Assembly (NCBI GenBank): GCA_019009955.1 | Contig: CM032229.1 | Coordinates: 144,039,501-144,103,500 of the forward strand | Source: Riptortus pedestris | Taxonomy: Eukaryota > Arthropoda > Insecta > Hemiptera > Alydidae | DNA: 64,000 nucleotides | Direction: 5' to 3' | Shown here: piece after piece, positions 46,673 through 57,755 of the stretch | Layout of the letters: the number at the start of each line of letters is the position of its first letter | How positions within the stretch are numbered: position 1 is the stretch's first letter | Program-made: the position numbers and the translations under genes | Notes under the pieces: model-generated | The model's input: only the letters and a program-made list of their open reading frames with translations | Told to the model about the DNA's origin: nothing | Databases searched by the model: none

Positions 46673-47883
46673 ATCCTTTACTACTCATTGTTACACTACA
46701 ATGTACCTAAAGACAGCCTGCAGGCATTGTCATGTAGGACCCATGGGTAGTTCCTAGTTCTTTTAGTGAAAAAGAAATGGTTTCCTAAGGAAATATAAAG
46801 ATTGGACCAACCTATGCACAAAATCATTCAGTTATTCAATTGTGAAGAAAAAGGGGCATATTGAAGAATTTATCTTTAGAATAGCAGGTATTTGTAAATG
46901 GAGCCAAAAGTAGGCCTACTTGACAGTATTCATATACTTGAAACATATACAAAAAAAATTTGCAATTCTATGAAGACATTCCTCTAACAACAATAAATAT
47001 TATGAAGGAAGCCAGAAGTCAAAATTATGAAATTCTTAAATATAAATAACATTTTAGGACTGTAAAATACTAGCACAATTTATCCTTTAAATTTTTCAGA
47101 TAAAACCAATACTGATGAATATATGTTTTAAAGTCCAAGTAAACTTCCACTCCGGGGAGTAAAAGTAAAATATAAAATAAGCATGTCACATTGACAATAC
47201 ACCTATCCTTAATACATATATAAAATATTTCCTAAGTCTATTAAGGCAATTTCATGGAACACGGTTAGCTTGTTTGGCAGCTCGAAGTCAGAAGTCAAAA
47301 CAGAAATTCATAAATGTTATTAATGTTTTAGGACCATAATCATAATTTTAATCACAATTTATTCTTTACATTTTTCACTCCCCTCCTAGTAGTAAACCTC
47401 TGGTAGCCTCTGTTATACCTTGGGGTTATTGGTTTGGGGCTGTTTGGAAGTCTTCCAAACCATTTTTAAATCGATTGAGTACAAACAAGCAGACAGACAA
47501 GATTTTCAATTTTGAAGCCATTGTTCCTAGATGACCTGAAAATGGCCTAATGGCTTAAATGGTCTGAAAAATGGAAAAAAAAAAAAAGTATCCCTGCCGA
47601 ATTTAAATAAAAAATCAGACACACCATAGAGTTTTATTTATCTAAACTGTAACAATGTTGATATAATATATGATACAATGCTGTTCTTCAAGAAGAACCA
47701 AACAAGGTTTCTGCTTAACTTTGCTTTCTTCGAATTTGTTGAAATTTAAGGAGAAGAAGAAAAATAACATAAAAAGATCATCTTTAATTGTTTCTAATAT
47801 TCAATATAAATATACTTTATGGTTTTCCAATACCAAATTAAATGAAGGCTGGAAATATTTAATTAATTTTATTTGTAAGTGCT
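46673..47883. other. Intergenic DNA with a degenerate duplication
   Basis: Stretches near 46990-47100 and 47285-47380 share AGAAGTCAAAA, TTTTAGGAC and CACAATTTATYCTTTA-type motifs, so an old tandem duplication of about 300 bp is likely. No coding feature supported. Confidence 0.4.
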
Positions 47884-47934
47884 TCACTCAACCTGTATGA
47901 CAATTACTAAATAAGAGAGCACAGCAGTAAGAAT
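47884..47934 (-). CDS. GR-C exon 4
   Basis: 51 nt including TGA, encoding ILTAVLSYLVIVIQVE. Acceptor TTTTGTTCCAG. An AATAAA on the minus strand (47873-47868) lies about 10 nt past the stop. Confidence 0.82.
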   Translation of the reverse strand: MLTAVLSYLVIVIQVE

Positions 47935-50053
47935 CTGGAACAAAAATTTTCATAATCAGACACGCTCTTTATAAAGAATTTTGTTAATACAATTATAAAT
48001 GTCCAGTAAAAGACAGATAAATATTGGTTAACATTGGTCAATCATTAAAGATAGCTGGGCAATTGTAGAACTTTTGTGATGAGATTAGGGGAAATCTGTT
48101 TAAAAACAGAAAGAATTAGTTTCACATGATAAACAAGTTTGAATTAGAATTAAAATGGATTCTGTAAACTAATTAACAGATTTCATGCAATGTATAATTG
48201 TATAGCTAAGTGAGTCAAACGAAATAATTATGTAGCTTTAATGTATGAGCTTTGTAAAAAGATACATTAATAAGCATAATTTTTCTGGAGTTGTTAGTAC
48301 GAGATACTATTTTGTACTTACAGAAGTAATGAGTGGGTAACCCAAGGTAAAGAATCCACTTGCAGTGAATTTCACAGCCCCTCTTGAAAGTAAATACATT
48401 GTGAGCCGCTTCTTAAAAAAAAATAATACTAGTAATAAATACAAATCAGAAGTGAGTAGTGTAATTTATATTAAACACAAAAAAATAATGTAACAAAATT
48501 AATAATAAGACAATGCAATGAATAAGATTTCCCAGAGTGGCATGTGAATTGTCTTCTTGTCTAAAAATCTTTAGAGGTTTTAATTTATATTAATTAATTA
48601 CTGGAATAAATATATATTTCCCAAATAAAATCCTTTCAAGAAAGATTAAAATAATAAATTGAATGAGATTGGGCATGGGGAGATTACGGAACCTTGGTAC
48701 TTAGGCCAGTCCTGTTCTTTACGATTAACAGTTGTATTCATTGCTCAAATTTTAATAAGTATGCTTTTGAACTATTTATAAAGAACAAAAATGTGTTAAA
48801 AAATAGGAAAAATAAAGAAATTTGCTGGAAGATTAATCTCAGGCATAAAACAAAAAAAAAATTAAAAATAAATGAATAATACCTAAGAATAAAAAGTAAT
48901 TGTACTAAATCAGTACTCACTTCAAGACGAAGATCCTTGTTTTTTAGCATCAAATAAAAGAATCTCTTATAAAATTTGTCCACCTAAAAGAGTTGTTATA
49001 CATTTTAAAACTAAATTCAAATTAAAATATAATGTCAATATATTTCATATTTCCAAAGTTTATCTCTAAACATAAAGGATAAAATAAAAATTGAATACCT
49101 TAATCTTTAATTGCTCTATGGGCGCCACAATCAAGAAGAAGAGATAAAATTGAATAAAAAGTGATAACGATCTTGCCAAAAACACATCATTATAATAGAA
49201 ATTCTTGTATTTTAACATATGTTTTATCAGAAGATTAGAGTAATAGAATATTGAGTAAGTAAGCCTCAAAATTATTATAAAACTCTGATTCGAAAAAATT
49301 GTACTTAGGCTATGAAGTGCATTCTGGGTTTGAAAGAAATCTAAAAATGAGGTATCAGTTGAGATAACTAAATGGTTCACCGGCATTAACTGATTCCTTA
49401 GCGAGAGATTAATTAAAAAAAATTGTCCAATTATTAAATCAAACTGAATGTCTGTCACAAGGAGCAGAGAATCACCAATTGTGTAAGGTACATTCCCCAT
49501 TTTAAAATATTTTAAACTACCTCTGCAATAAAAGGGAAGTCTAATTAGCTCCACAGCAATGATAAAAACAAAGAAAAATGAGAGCTTGCCCAGAGGTTTT
49601 TGTTTTATTTGTTCCTTTATTATATGAAGCTCATAACCGTAATTCTTCAGTGACCACAAATGCACAAAGCACAATAATAATTCTGGAAAACCTCTTATGA
49701 AATGAAAGCTTTTGTAAAATGGTTTCTCGTAGTTTATATAAAATGCAATTCTTGTTGAAAACATCGTAAATGTGATTACTATCAATCCTGCTAATGAGCG
49801 ATACAGCTGTACATTGGAATTGGGCCATACACAAAACACTGTGCACATAGACCAGTAAAGCATATCGCTACAAGTTGGTTACTTCTATACTATGAGAAAA
49901 TATAATGAAATGGGTATTGATTACTCTGATATTGAGTGGTAACATCAACCCAACAAGGCCTGAATATGCCTCATTTAATATTCTCTCCTTCTTAATATAA
50001 AAACTGTCGGTACCAATCTCCTTGACATCCCATGGAGTATCAACGAAGAACAT
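47884..50053 (-). CDS. Gustatory receptor GR-C, five exons, 368 aa
   Basis: Minus-strand exons 50053-49891, 49838-49099, 48983-48921, 48411-48322 and 47934-47884 join in frame (54 codons plus 1 nt, 246 codons plus 2 nt, then 21, 30, 16 codons and TGA). The last three introns match those of GR-A and GR-B in position and phase. The first is a 52-bp GT-AG intron (49890-49839) that links two frames which otherwise look broken. The resulting length is typical of insect gustatory receptors. The N-terminus NEAYSGLVGLMLP precedes a first membrane segment YRSLAGLIVITFTMFS. The C-terminus reads SYLVIVIQVE, a drifted TYhhhhhQF motif. It is probably a working chemoreceptor of a subfamily distinct from GR-A and GR-B. 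Ligand unknown. Confidence 0.82.
48322..48411 (-). CDS. GR-C exon 3
   Basis: 90 nt encoding KRLTMYLLSRGAVKFTASGF and FTLGYPLITS. The acceptor is a tandem AAGAAG; alignment with GR-A favours use of the first AAG. Donor GTAAGT. Confidence 0.84.
48921..48983 (-). CDS. GR-C exon 2
   Basis: 63 nt encoding VDKFYKRFFYLMLKNKDLRL plus E. Acceptor CTCTTTTAG, donor GTGAGT. Confidence 0.85.
49099..49838 (-). CDS. GR-C exon 1b (membrane domain)
   Basis: 740 nt after a GTGCACAG acceptor, encoding FCVWPNSNVQLYRSLAGL and ending PIEQLKIK before a GTATTC donor. Contains IIGQFF, equivalent to ITGQFF of GR-A and GR-B. Confidence 0.85.
49891..50053 (-). CDS. GR-C exon 1a (N-terminus)
   Basis: 163 nt from ATG, encoding MFFVDTPWDVKEIGTDSFYI and on to THFIIFSH. 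The donor is A|GTATAG. Without splicing the frame hits a stop 20 nt later. The identical layout in GR-D supports the exon. Confidence 0.7.
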
Positions 50054-50139
50054 CGGAACTCCATAAGCCTATTATTATTGTCTATATAAAACATTTTTTT
50101 TTTTATCTGTACAGAGTTTTTTAAACATATTATATAACA

Positions 50140-50310
50140 TATTCTCAACAAACAATAATACCGTGGGTTCCATTCCTGCATGGGCAATAGGAATTAGTGC
50201 CATCCTCATTATAGAAAATCCTTAGTAAAACCCTAGCTCGAAAAGGATTGAAACCTATAGATAGTATTTCCAAATTAGCTATCGGAGCATAAAGTTGATC
50301 TTAACTATAT
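50140..50310 (+). mobile_element. SINE shared by both GR segmental copies
   Basis: B-box region GTGGGTTCCATTCCTGCATGG, then AAAATCCTTAGTAAAACCCT and GCTCGAAAAGGATTG. Its promoter end is diverged. It lies at the same place in the 60.9-kb duplicate, where most of its body is gone. Confidence 0.72.
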
Positions 50311-50410
50311 TTAAATATTTTTTTCAATATGTCACAATTGAGTAGGATATTAAAGGAATATAAATAGTAATACTAAATATGGTCAAAATAATACTATTAC
50401 TTGGTAGATA

Positions 50411-51289
50411 TCAAAACAAATGGAATAAGGAAATATAGGAGAATATTCCTTCTAACCATTCCATTCATGCAATCTGATGAAGTACCAAAGAAATTAATAG
50501 TAGCAAAACATTCAGCTCCAGTATCAATAAACATATCATGTTATGATTACATTTTAATTCTTGTTAACATAGAGCGTTTAAAAATAAAATTTAATTTATT
50601 TCACTGGTTGATTATTGGATGAATATCATAAAAAAACATCAGAAGGAAAGTCCTCTTCCTGCATATTCCTATGTCCATTGTGATCGAGACTTTATTGATA
50701 GAATAAAAAAAAGAATTGTAAGTATGTATTTTCAGCAGTGGTAGAACCTCACCGAAAGTCCCATGATATTAGTTAGCTTCTCAAGAAAAATTGTCAAAAT
50801 AAAAGTGAGAATGAAAATATGAAAGACAGTTTAGGTAGTATTAGCCAATTTCAGAGATTAAGGCTTTCATCCTACCTACAAAGGTTTAGGTTTACAATGA
50901 TATTAAGTTTCTATGGTATCACAAGAGAGAAATACAAAGACTTTATTCAGCAGTATTTATCGTCTATCAATCCCAATGTAAAGTATGGGAAAAAAGAACC
51001 TGAACAGAGAAAACTCTTGAAGATCAGATAAAAAAAAAAAAAAAAAGGTTAAAAGATAAGTTAAAAGATGGAACTAAAACTGGATACGTTGCAGCAAACT
51101 CATAGACATCAAACTCCCCTCCCCCTACTGGTTTTAAAAATCTGATTTGAGTACCACATGGCTTCCTTGTACTTCTTTTGAATTGAATAAACATGTTTTG
51201 GTGCTCTTAATTTTAAATGATTGCATTTGAAAGTAATACAAGACTTCTCCATTCCAATACATCAGATCAAAAAATGCCAAACAACATAA
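50411..51289. other. Unassigned DNA upstream of GR-C
   Basis: Contains an open frame at 50819-51031 (MKDSLGSISQFQRLRLSSYL and on) followed at once by an A-run of about 18, which could be a retroposed fragment. I recognise no family. Confidence 0.3.
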
Positions 51290-51612
51290 TTTATAGCTAA
51301 ACAGAAATTCTTCTATACAAATTTTTTGTAACTTTCAGCAAACCACCAGTACTACCCATTGGATTTCTACCTAGAAAAAGAGAATATATGGTGAGATATC
51401 ATTACTAGTGTGTCATACCAGCAGGTGAGAAATCTGCATAGTTTCACAGCATTTGCTTGAAGGACTTTATCCAATATCGCCTTAAGAGAAATGAGCTTTT
51501 GAGGTTGTACTCATGACACGATTTTCGAAAAATGTCTTCAAATGTACAATGATCCTACCGAGGAGATTATGAAAATGAGGTCGGTTCAAAACTATTAATA
51601 TATATGTATAAT

Positions 51613-51671
<59 letters not shown>

Positions 51672-51730
51672 AATACTCTAGCAATGGCAATGTTGATTAG
51701 ATGTAGAATCATCAGAACAAGTTTCACTAA
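51290..51730 (-). mobile_element. Two abutting partial HINE-like elements
   Basis: 51290-51468 ends with GAGAAATCTGCATAGTTTCA and TTGCTTGAAGGACTTTAT (a 5' end). 51475 onward starts with CGCCTTAAGAGAAATGAGCT (a 3' end) and carries TTGAGGTTGTACTCATGACA and an (AT)n tract at 51617-51668. This is the same head-to-tail arrangement as at 37.9 kb. The second copy stops at the tract. Confidence 0.7.
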
Positions 51731-52300
51731 ATAAAAAATACAACATGGAAGCTCAAAACTAGATAAGTGAAAGCAAAAGTCTTATCATGGCCATGGGAAA
51801 GAGAAATGGAGGATGAATCATCTAGAACTTAGGGGAAGAGGGAGGCCTAGAGAAACCTATTTACGAAGACATCTGCCATCTTATGAGCTGCAGCTGGTAT
51901 AGTAATAAGAAAAGAGTAGCTTGATTGTATGGTAACTATGGTTGCAACTACAAGGTGCAGCCTTCAGATCATCATGATGAGAAACATTAACTAAGTGCCA
52001 TCCACTCATGAGGAATCCATATTATAAGGGTTTGTACCAAATAAACAGGCTATCAACACAATAAGATCAAGTGTTTCTTTGTAATTATATTATATAGTTC
52101 CTGTATTAAAAGTTAATTTTGGGTTCCTTTTGTTAGACTTTTATCATTATTCATAAGTTGTATGTATGTATTTATCCACCAATCAATATAGTGTCTTATT
52201 TTAATTAATTAGGTATTCAAAAATATTTCTTAAATTGTAATATTTTTTTTTTATTCTTGTATTAATAACTTGTGTGTGTGTGTGTGTGTGTTCATATAAA
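51731..52300. other. Unassigned DNA with GC-richer stretch
   Basis: 51790-52010 is less AT-rich and reads like an eroded coding fragment (for example GGGAGGCCTAGAGAAACC), but frames are broken and no family is evident. A (TG)n tract lies at 52271-52290. Confidence 0.35.
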
Positions 52301-53637
52301 ATAGTTAAGTTACCCGGCTTTGCCAGAGATTTCACTTGAGAATAAATGATGATTGTATTTTTTTGGCAAAGTTTTACTTTGCACTATATTTTGACATTTA
52401 CCCGTCCCAGTGTTTAGGGTTAATACCCGTTGTTGGCATTTGTTAATAATAAAATTAATTTTTTATGTAAGTCTTCACTGTCCTCCAAATTGTCATATTT
52501 CCCGTCTCCTGTGCATTATGCATAGATTTCAGTTATTAAGGACAAAATATTAACATAGATTTGAATTAATTTTTCAAGGTGAGGTACCTCATAGTTCAAA
52601 TTGGAATGAATTGTTGAGCATATCAATATTTACGCAAATTACTTGCTCCACACATTGTTCCTGGAGAAATTTATAAAACAAAAGTTAATCTGAATAACAA
52701 AGTAAACAACTTTTGTTGTGTGCATGTTTGTCGAAAAACAAATAGACAATGAAATATAGCGAATTTTTATTTCAGGCCTCCTTTATAACCCCCACTCCTG
52801 CCCGTCCCTAGAAATAATGGTATAACTTGTTATAATGAAAGCGTTAGTGCTAATACACATACCGAATTTTATTTATTTCGGTTGGGTCTTTCGTCCCAAA
52901 TAAAATTGTTCACTTCCGCAATAGGTTTTAGCGAATATCTCGTTTATAATTCGGTATACGAAAAAAGTGTATATTACAAAAGTTACTCTACATAACATAA
53001 TAAACAACATTTTTTATGTTCATATTTGCCGAAAAACAAATAGGAAACAAAATGTCGCTATTTTTAATTTCTGGCTTCTCTTACAACCCCCACTCCTGCC
53101 CGTCCCTATAAATGTTGGTATGGCTTGTTATAATGAAAGCAATAGTGCTAATACATATACCGAGTTTTATTTATTTCGGTTGGGTCTTTTGTCCCAAATA
53201 AAATTGCTCATTTCCGCTATAGGTTTTAGCGTATATCTCGTTTATAATTCGGTATAAGGCGAAAGTGTATATAACAAAAGTTACTCTAAATAACAAAATA
53301 AATAACTTTTGTTATGTGCATATTTGCCGAAAAACCAATAGGAAACGAAATATCGCTATTTTTAATTTCAGGCTTCCTTATAACCCTCACTCCTGTTTGT
53401 CTCAGAGGATATTAATATAGCCTAAAGTCTAAGTTGTGTTAGTAGTAATATACATACCAAGATTCATAAAATTCGGTTCAGCCGTTTATCCGTGAAAAGG
53501 TAACAAACAAATAAACAAACAGACACAAAAGAAACAAAATGCAGTTATGGTGTCTTTGACATGTGAAACAAAAAGTTATCGTGAAATTTCGCGAAAAAAA
53601 TCAATGTACAGACAGAGGTTACAATTTTATATATATA
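52301..53637 (-). mobile_element. Helitron A of a three-member tandem array
   Basis: The 3' end is at the low coordinate (AGTTAAGTTACCCGGCTTTG, decayed hairpin) and the 5' end at 53637 (GAGGTTACAATTTTATATAT read on the plus strand). It contains three units of about 297 bp. No transposase is present. About 1337 bp. Confidence 0.8.
52678..53275 (-). repeat. About 297-bp tandem units within Helitron A
   Basis: The AACAAAAGTTA-TCT-ATAACA core recurs at about 52678, 52973 and 53271, spacing 295 and 298 bp. Similar units are at 54010, 54340 and 54614 (Helitron B) and at 58590, 58865 and 59165 (Helitron C). Confidence 0.8.
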
Positions 53638-54624
53638 CTAGCTCAGATACCCGGCTTCGCCCATGAATTGATTTGAGGCTGAATGGTGATGGTATTTTTT
53701 TGGCAAGGCTTTACTTTGCACAATATTTTGACATTTACCCGTCCCAGTGTTTAGGGTTAATACCCGTTGTTGGCATTTGTTAATAATAAAATTAATTTTT
53801 TATATAAGTCTTCACTGTCCTCCAAATTGTCATATTTCCTGTCTCCTGTGCATTATTCATAGATTTCAGCTATTAAGGACAAAATATTAACATTGATTTG
53901 AATTAATTTTTCCAGCTGAGGTACCTGATAGTTCAAATAGGAATGAATTGTTGAGCATATCAATATTTCTACGCAAATCACTTGCTCCACACATTGTTCC
54001 TGGAGAAATGTATAAAAAAAAAAAAGTTAATCTAAATATCAAAGTAAACAACTTTTGTTATGTGCATGTTTGTCGAAAAACAAATAGACAATGAAATATA
54101 GCGAATTTTTTTTCAGGCCTCCCTTATAACCTCCGCTCCCGTTCTAACCTAAACATTTTAATATAGCTTATAATCATGGAAGAATTAATGCTAATTGACA
54201 TACCGAGTTTTGTTAAGTTCGGTTCAATCGTTATCGCCCAATAAAATAGTTGACTCCCGCTTTAGTTTATAGTGTACCTATATCTCGTTTATACATTGTT
54301 AAAAGACAAAAATAAATTTTGCAAATTTACACTAAATAACAAAATAAACAACTTTTGTTATGTTCATATTTGCCGAAAAACAAATAGAAAACGAAATACC
54401 GCTATTTTAAATTCAGGCCTCCCTTACAACCCCTTCTCCTGCCCGTCCCTAGAAATGTTGGTATGGCTTATTATAATGAAAGCGTTAGTGCTAATACACA
54501 TACCAAGTTTTATTTATTTCGGTTGGGTCTTTAGTCCCAAATAAAATTGTTCACTTCCGCTATAGGTTTTAGCGTATATCTCGTTTATAATTCAATATAC
54601 GAAAAAAGTGTATATAACAAAAGT

Positions 54625-54769
54625 TACTCTAAATAACAAAATAAACAACTTGTGTTTGTGTTTTGTTATGTTCATATTTGCCGAAAAACCAATAGGAAAC
54701 GAAATATCGCTATTTTTAATTTCAGGCTTCCTTATAACCCCCACTCCTGTTCGTCTCACAGGATATTAA
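54625..54769. repeat. 145-bp direct repeat flanking piggyBac, left copy
   Basis: From TACTCTAAATAACAAAATAA to GGATATTAA, ending in the TTAA where piggyBac starts. Nearly identical, and equal in length, to 57163-57307. Confidence 0.9.
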
Positions 54770-57162
54770 CACGTTCGCTGCTGCAGTCTATATACAATTT
54801 ACTCCACCAGTAACTGCATCGGTCCCCGGCGTCCGATGCCTGTCCTAACGTTAAAACCTGTATCGGACCCCGATATAGTTTTCGAAGTTATTGCATTTTC
54901 TTGACAATTCAAGTGAACTAAATGAATGAATTAGCAGAGCAATCAGTACTCCAAACCTAGAACTAGCACTAGCAAAGCCAGGAGAAGTCCCCGGCGTCCG
55001 ATGTCGTCTACAACTAATGAACATTTTTTATCACATTGTCAGCTGTTATTTTCAATAAGCACTCTAAACTTGTATCATTGCCTATCATTTCTAAATTGGA
55101 TTTAGGAATGGAAGAAAATAATAAAAAGTTAGGTAACATATTTGTTTATTGAACACAATTTTTTTTTATTTGGAGCTATTTGATAAAATTAAGCTTTATG
55201 ATAAATATTAAAATGTCGTAAACAAAATCCGGGTTGGCCTTCACAATCTTGACAATAACTGATTACTTTTTTAACTTGCTTATTTGCATTAAAACTACTG
55301 AGGGTCTTTCTTAGTTCTTTATAGCATTCTCGGCACTGCTTTCGGGGTTTTCTGCCTTTGCCTGTTGGCTTTATGAAAGTATGTACTCGTCTGAGTAGTC
55401 GAGGTGATGATATTCGGCGCCGAGTAACCAGTTCATCGGCCAGAATCGACCGAAAATTTGTGATGGGTGTTGTCATTCCTCTTATCATGTTGAACATTAT
55501 CCATGAGTTTACAACAGAGGTGCCGAAAATTAGCTCGAACATTAATTTGCGATACCATTTGTACCCCTTTCGTAGAATTGTATGGTATGATGACATTTGG
55601 TCACTTAAGTGGACACCTTTTTTTGCCTTATTGTATTCAATTATACACTGGGGTTTCAATATATTCCAACCATGCTGCGACGTCTTGCCAGTATCGCTAA
55701 GACCATTTCCGTGCTCTGGATTTGTTGTGAGCATCAAAACAGGACGCTTGTCTTGCCATTTTATTATTTTCAATGGACCTTTCTGTTGACCCATAATGTG
55801 TCCTCGCTTCATTTTCATTTGAATTGGTCAGGGATACCTTTCCGATTTTGCCGTAATGTACTACAATATACTATTTTTTGTTCGTATAATTTTAGACCAA
55901 GAGGAAGACTTGAGTAAAAATTATCTGCAAATAAAAATCGACCTTCTTTTTCATCGAGGCAAGACAATAAATTGTAAACAATTTCTTCCGAATGGCTTCC
56001 ATCTGTATTAGTTGTGTTTTTCCCTGTGTAAACCACAGCGTTGTACGTATACCCTTCCACAGTACATAGTTTATAAAGTTTTATACCATATTTGTGTGAC
56101 TTGTTTGGTATATACTGACGAAATATTAGACGACCTCGGAATGGAACCATTGTCTCGTCGATAACTAAATTTTTACCAGGATTTAAGTTCCTTTGAAAAT
56201 TGCTTAGGATAATGCTGAGAACATAATGAATTTTGTAAATTCGATCTTCTTTATTTAGTTTCGGGTCATTATTATCACAGAAATGTAAATTTCTCAAAAT
56301 GGAAAGAAATCGATCACGAGACATTATATTAGCAATAAAATCATTCTTGAACTGTGGATTTTTTGACCAATATAAATTAATAGTAGGAACATTATTCAAT
56401 CCCATGACAAGTAATATTGAAAAAAAATTCATTATCTCATCTTTATTGGTATCAACCCACTGGATACTCCTTGACTTCCCTCCAGGAGGTGTCTCGGCTT
56501 GTTTTAGAGCAGCGTATCTGTTTGTTTCTTCAACTAAAACTCCTAAAAGATCTGAAGTAATAATTCTTTCAAATATAGAGAGGGGAGTCTCATTTTCTGA
56601 TGCATCAAATGTAATATGAGACTTTTCGCGAAAATATGGAAATTCAGGAGAACTTACTTCAATCGGTTTCCAATTGTCGTTATTTTGGTCTGATGTAGAA
56701 AGATCATCTGCTCCATCCAAAATAAATTCAGGGACTTCTTCCAACTCTTCTAGATCAGTAGTTGAACTAGAACATGAGGGTAAATAGTTCTTGTCTTCAA
56801 AACTATCATCACTTGAAATAACATCACACTCACTTTCACTGCTCTCTGCAAGAGATGTAGATAGTGCTAACTCTACTAATTTCCGACCACGGGACATACT
56901 GAGTGCAACATACAAAGGTAAATGAGCGAATGAGGGGCAAGGAAGGTAAAATAGATTCAAGTCAGTTCATGTTTGATCAAGTTGTGACTGGAACTAGCAT
57001 CGGACGCCGGGGGGTGATGCCGTACCCAATTCGAGTTTCTCTATTTCTAGACGGTTACGGTCCCCGGCGTCCGATAGTATTTTTCTAGATTAACTAAACC
57101 TACACGTTCTAAGAATAAATTACATCCAATCCCCGTTAAAATATCTCTCATAATAAGCTTGC
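54766..57162 (-). mobile_element. piggyBac-like element, right end missing
   Basis: TTAA at 54766-54769 is followed by CACGTTCGCTGCTGCAGT, a piggyBac-type terminus. The transposase lies inside on the minus strand. A motif CCCCGGCGTCCGAT occurs at about 54824, 54990 and 57063, and inverted at 56999. No matching inverted terminus or TTAA is found at the other end, where the element stops at about 57162 against Helitron sequence. Confidence 0.8.
55189..56897 (-). pseudogene. piggyBac transposase, frameshifted
   Basis: The first frame runs from ATG at 56897 (MSRGRKLVEL) for 360 codons to a TGA at 55815-55817. The second frame (55818-55189) supplies the remaining 209 codons. They overlap at ATGA, and one missing base in an A-run explains the break. 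The family DDE_Tnp_1_7 core is clear: the first catalytic Asp in LVIDETMVPFRG (residue 247), the second in FLFADNFYSS (residue 325). The third position reads KKGVHLSDQM where active relatives have VD, so His replaces the usual Asp. The C-terminal Cys/His zinc-binding region (RKQCRECYKEL, YCQDCEGQPGFCLRHFNIYH) is complete. The acidic N-terminal part is typical. Role when active: cut-and-paste transposition at TTAA. It now looks inactive. Confidence 0.9.
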
Positions 57163-57307
57163 TACTCTAAATAACAAAATAAACAACTTGTGTTTGTGTT
57201 TTGTTATGTTCATATTTGCCGAAAAACCAATAGGAAACGAAATATCGCTATTTTTAATTTCAGGCTTCCTTATAACCCTCACTCCTGTTCGTCTCAGAGG
57301 ATATTAA
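57163..57307. repeat. 145-bp direct repeat flanking piggyBac, right copy
   Basis: Right-hand copy, which then continues into the Helitron sequence expected after the insertion site (TATAGCCTAAAGTCTAAG). Confidence 0.9.
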
Positions 57308-57755
57308 TATAGCCTAAAGTCTAAGTTGGGTTGGTAGTAATATACATACCAAGTTTCATAAAATTCGGTTCAGCCGTTTATGCGTGAAAAGGTAACAAAC
57401 AAACAAACAAACAAATAAACAAACACACACGAAAGAATGCAGTTATGCTGTCTATGACATGTGAAACGATAAGTTATCGTAAAAATTCGCGAAAAAAATC
57501 AATGTACAGACAGAGGTTACAATTTTATATATATACTAGCAAAGGTACCCGGCTTCGCCCGGGAATTCATTTGAGGCTGAATGAAGATGGTATATTTTTG
57601 GCAAGGCTTTACTTTCCACAATATTTTTTTTATTTCCCTGTCCAAGTGTTTAGAATTTCTACCCGTCGTTACTGTGGATTTGTTAATAATAAAATTATTT
57701 GTTATTTAAGACTTCATTGTCCTCAATATTTTTATATTTCCCGTCCTCTGTGTAT

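Larger units (their letters stand above)
49069..50410 (-). repeat. Segmental duplication, copy 1 (GR-C exon 1 and upstream)
   Basis: This block, with exon 1a, the 52-bp intron, exon 1b, about 100 bp of upstream DNA and a SINE, recurs at 59767-60985 in the same orientation. Copies differ by scattered substitutions and a deletion within the SINE. Confidence 0.88.
53638..57535 (-). mobile_element. Helitron B of the tandem array, carrying piggyBac
   Basis: 3' end CTAG at 53638-53641 next to the hairpin remnant ACCCGGCTTCGCCC; 5' end at 57535. Without the block 54770-57307 it would be about 1360 bp, nearly the length of Helitron A, so its integrity before the piggyBac event is supported. Confidence 0.83.

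Noticed and set aside
49863..49868. Frameshift pseudogene interpretation of GR-C
   Set aside because: A 52-bp GT-AG intron restores the frame identically in both duplicates, so a shared inactivating frameshift is less likely.
52967..54544. Repeated 90-96-codon frames containing KTNRK
   Set aside because: They fall in the 297-bp Helitron units and are conserved only as DNA; frames vary among units and show no known domain.
55358..55917. Plus-strand open frames of 65-143 codons
   Set aside because: Antisense shadows of the piggyBac transposase coding sequence.
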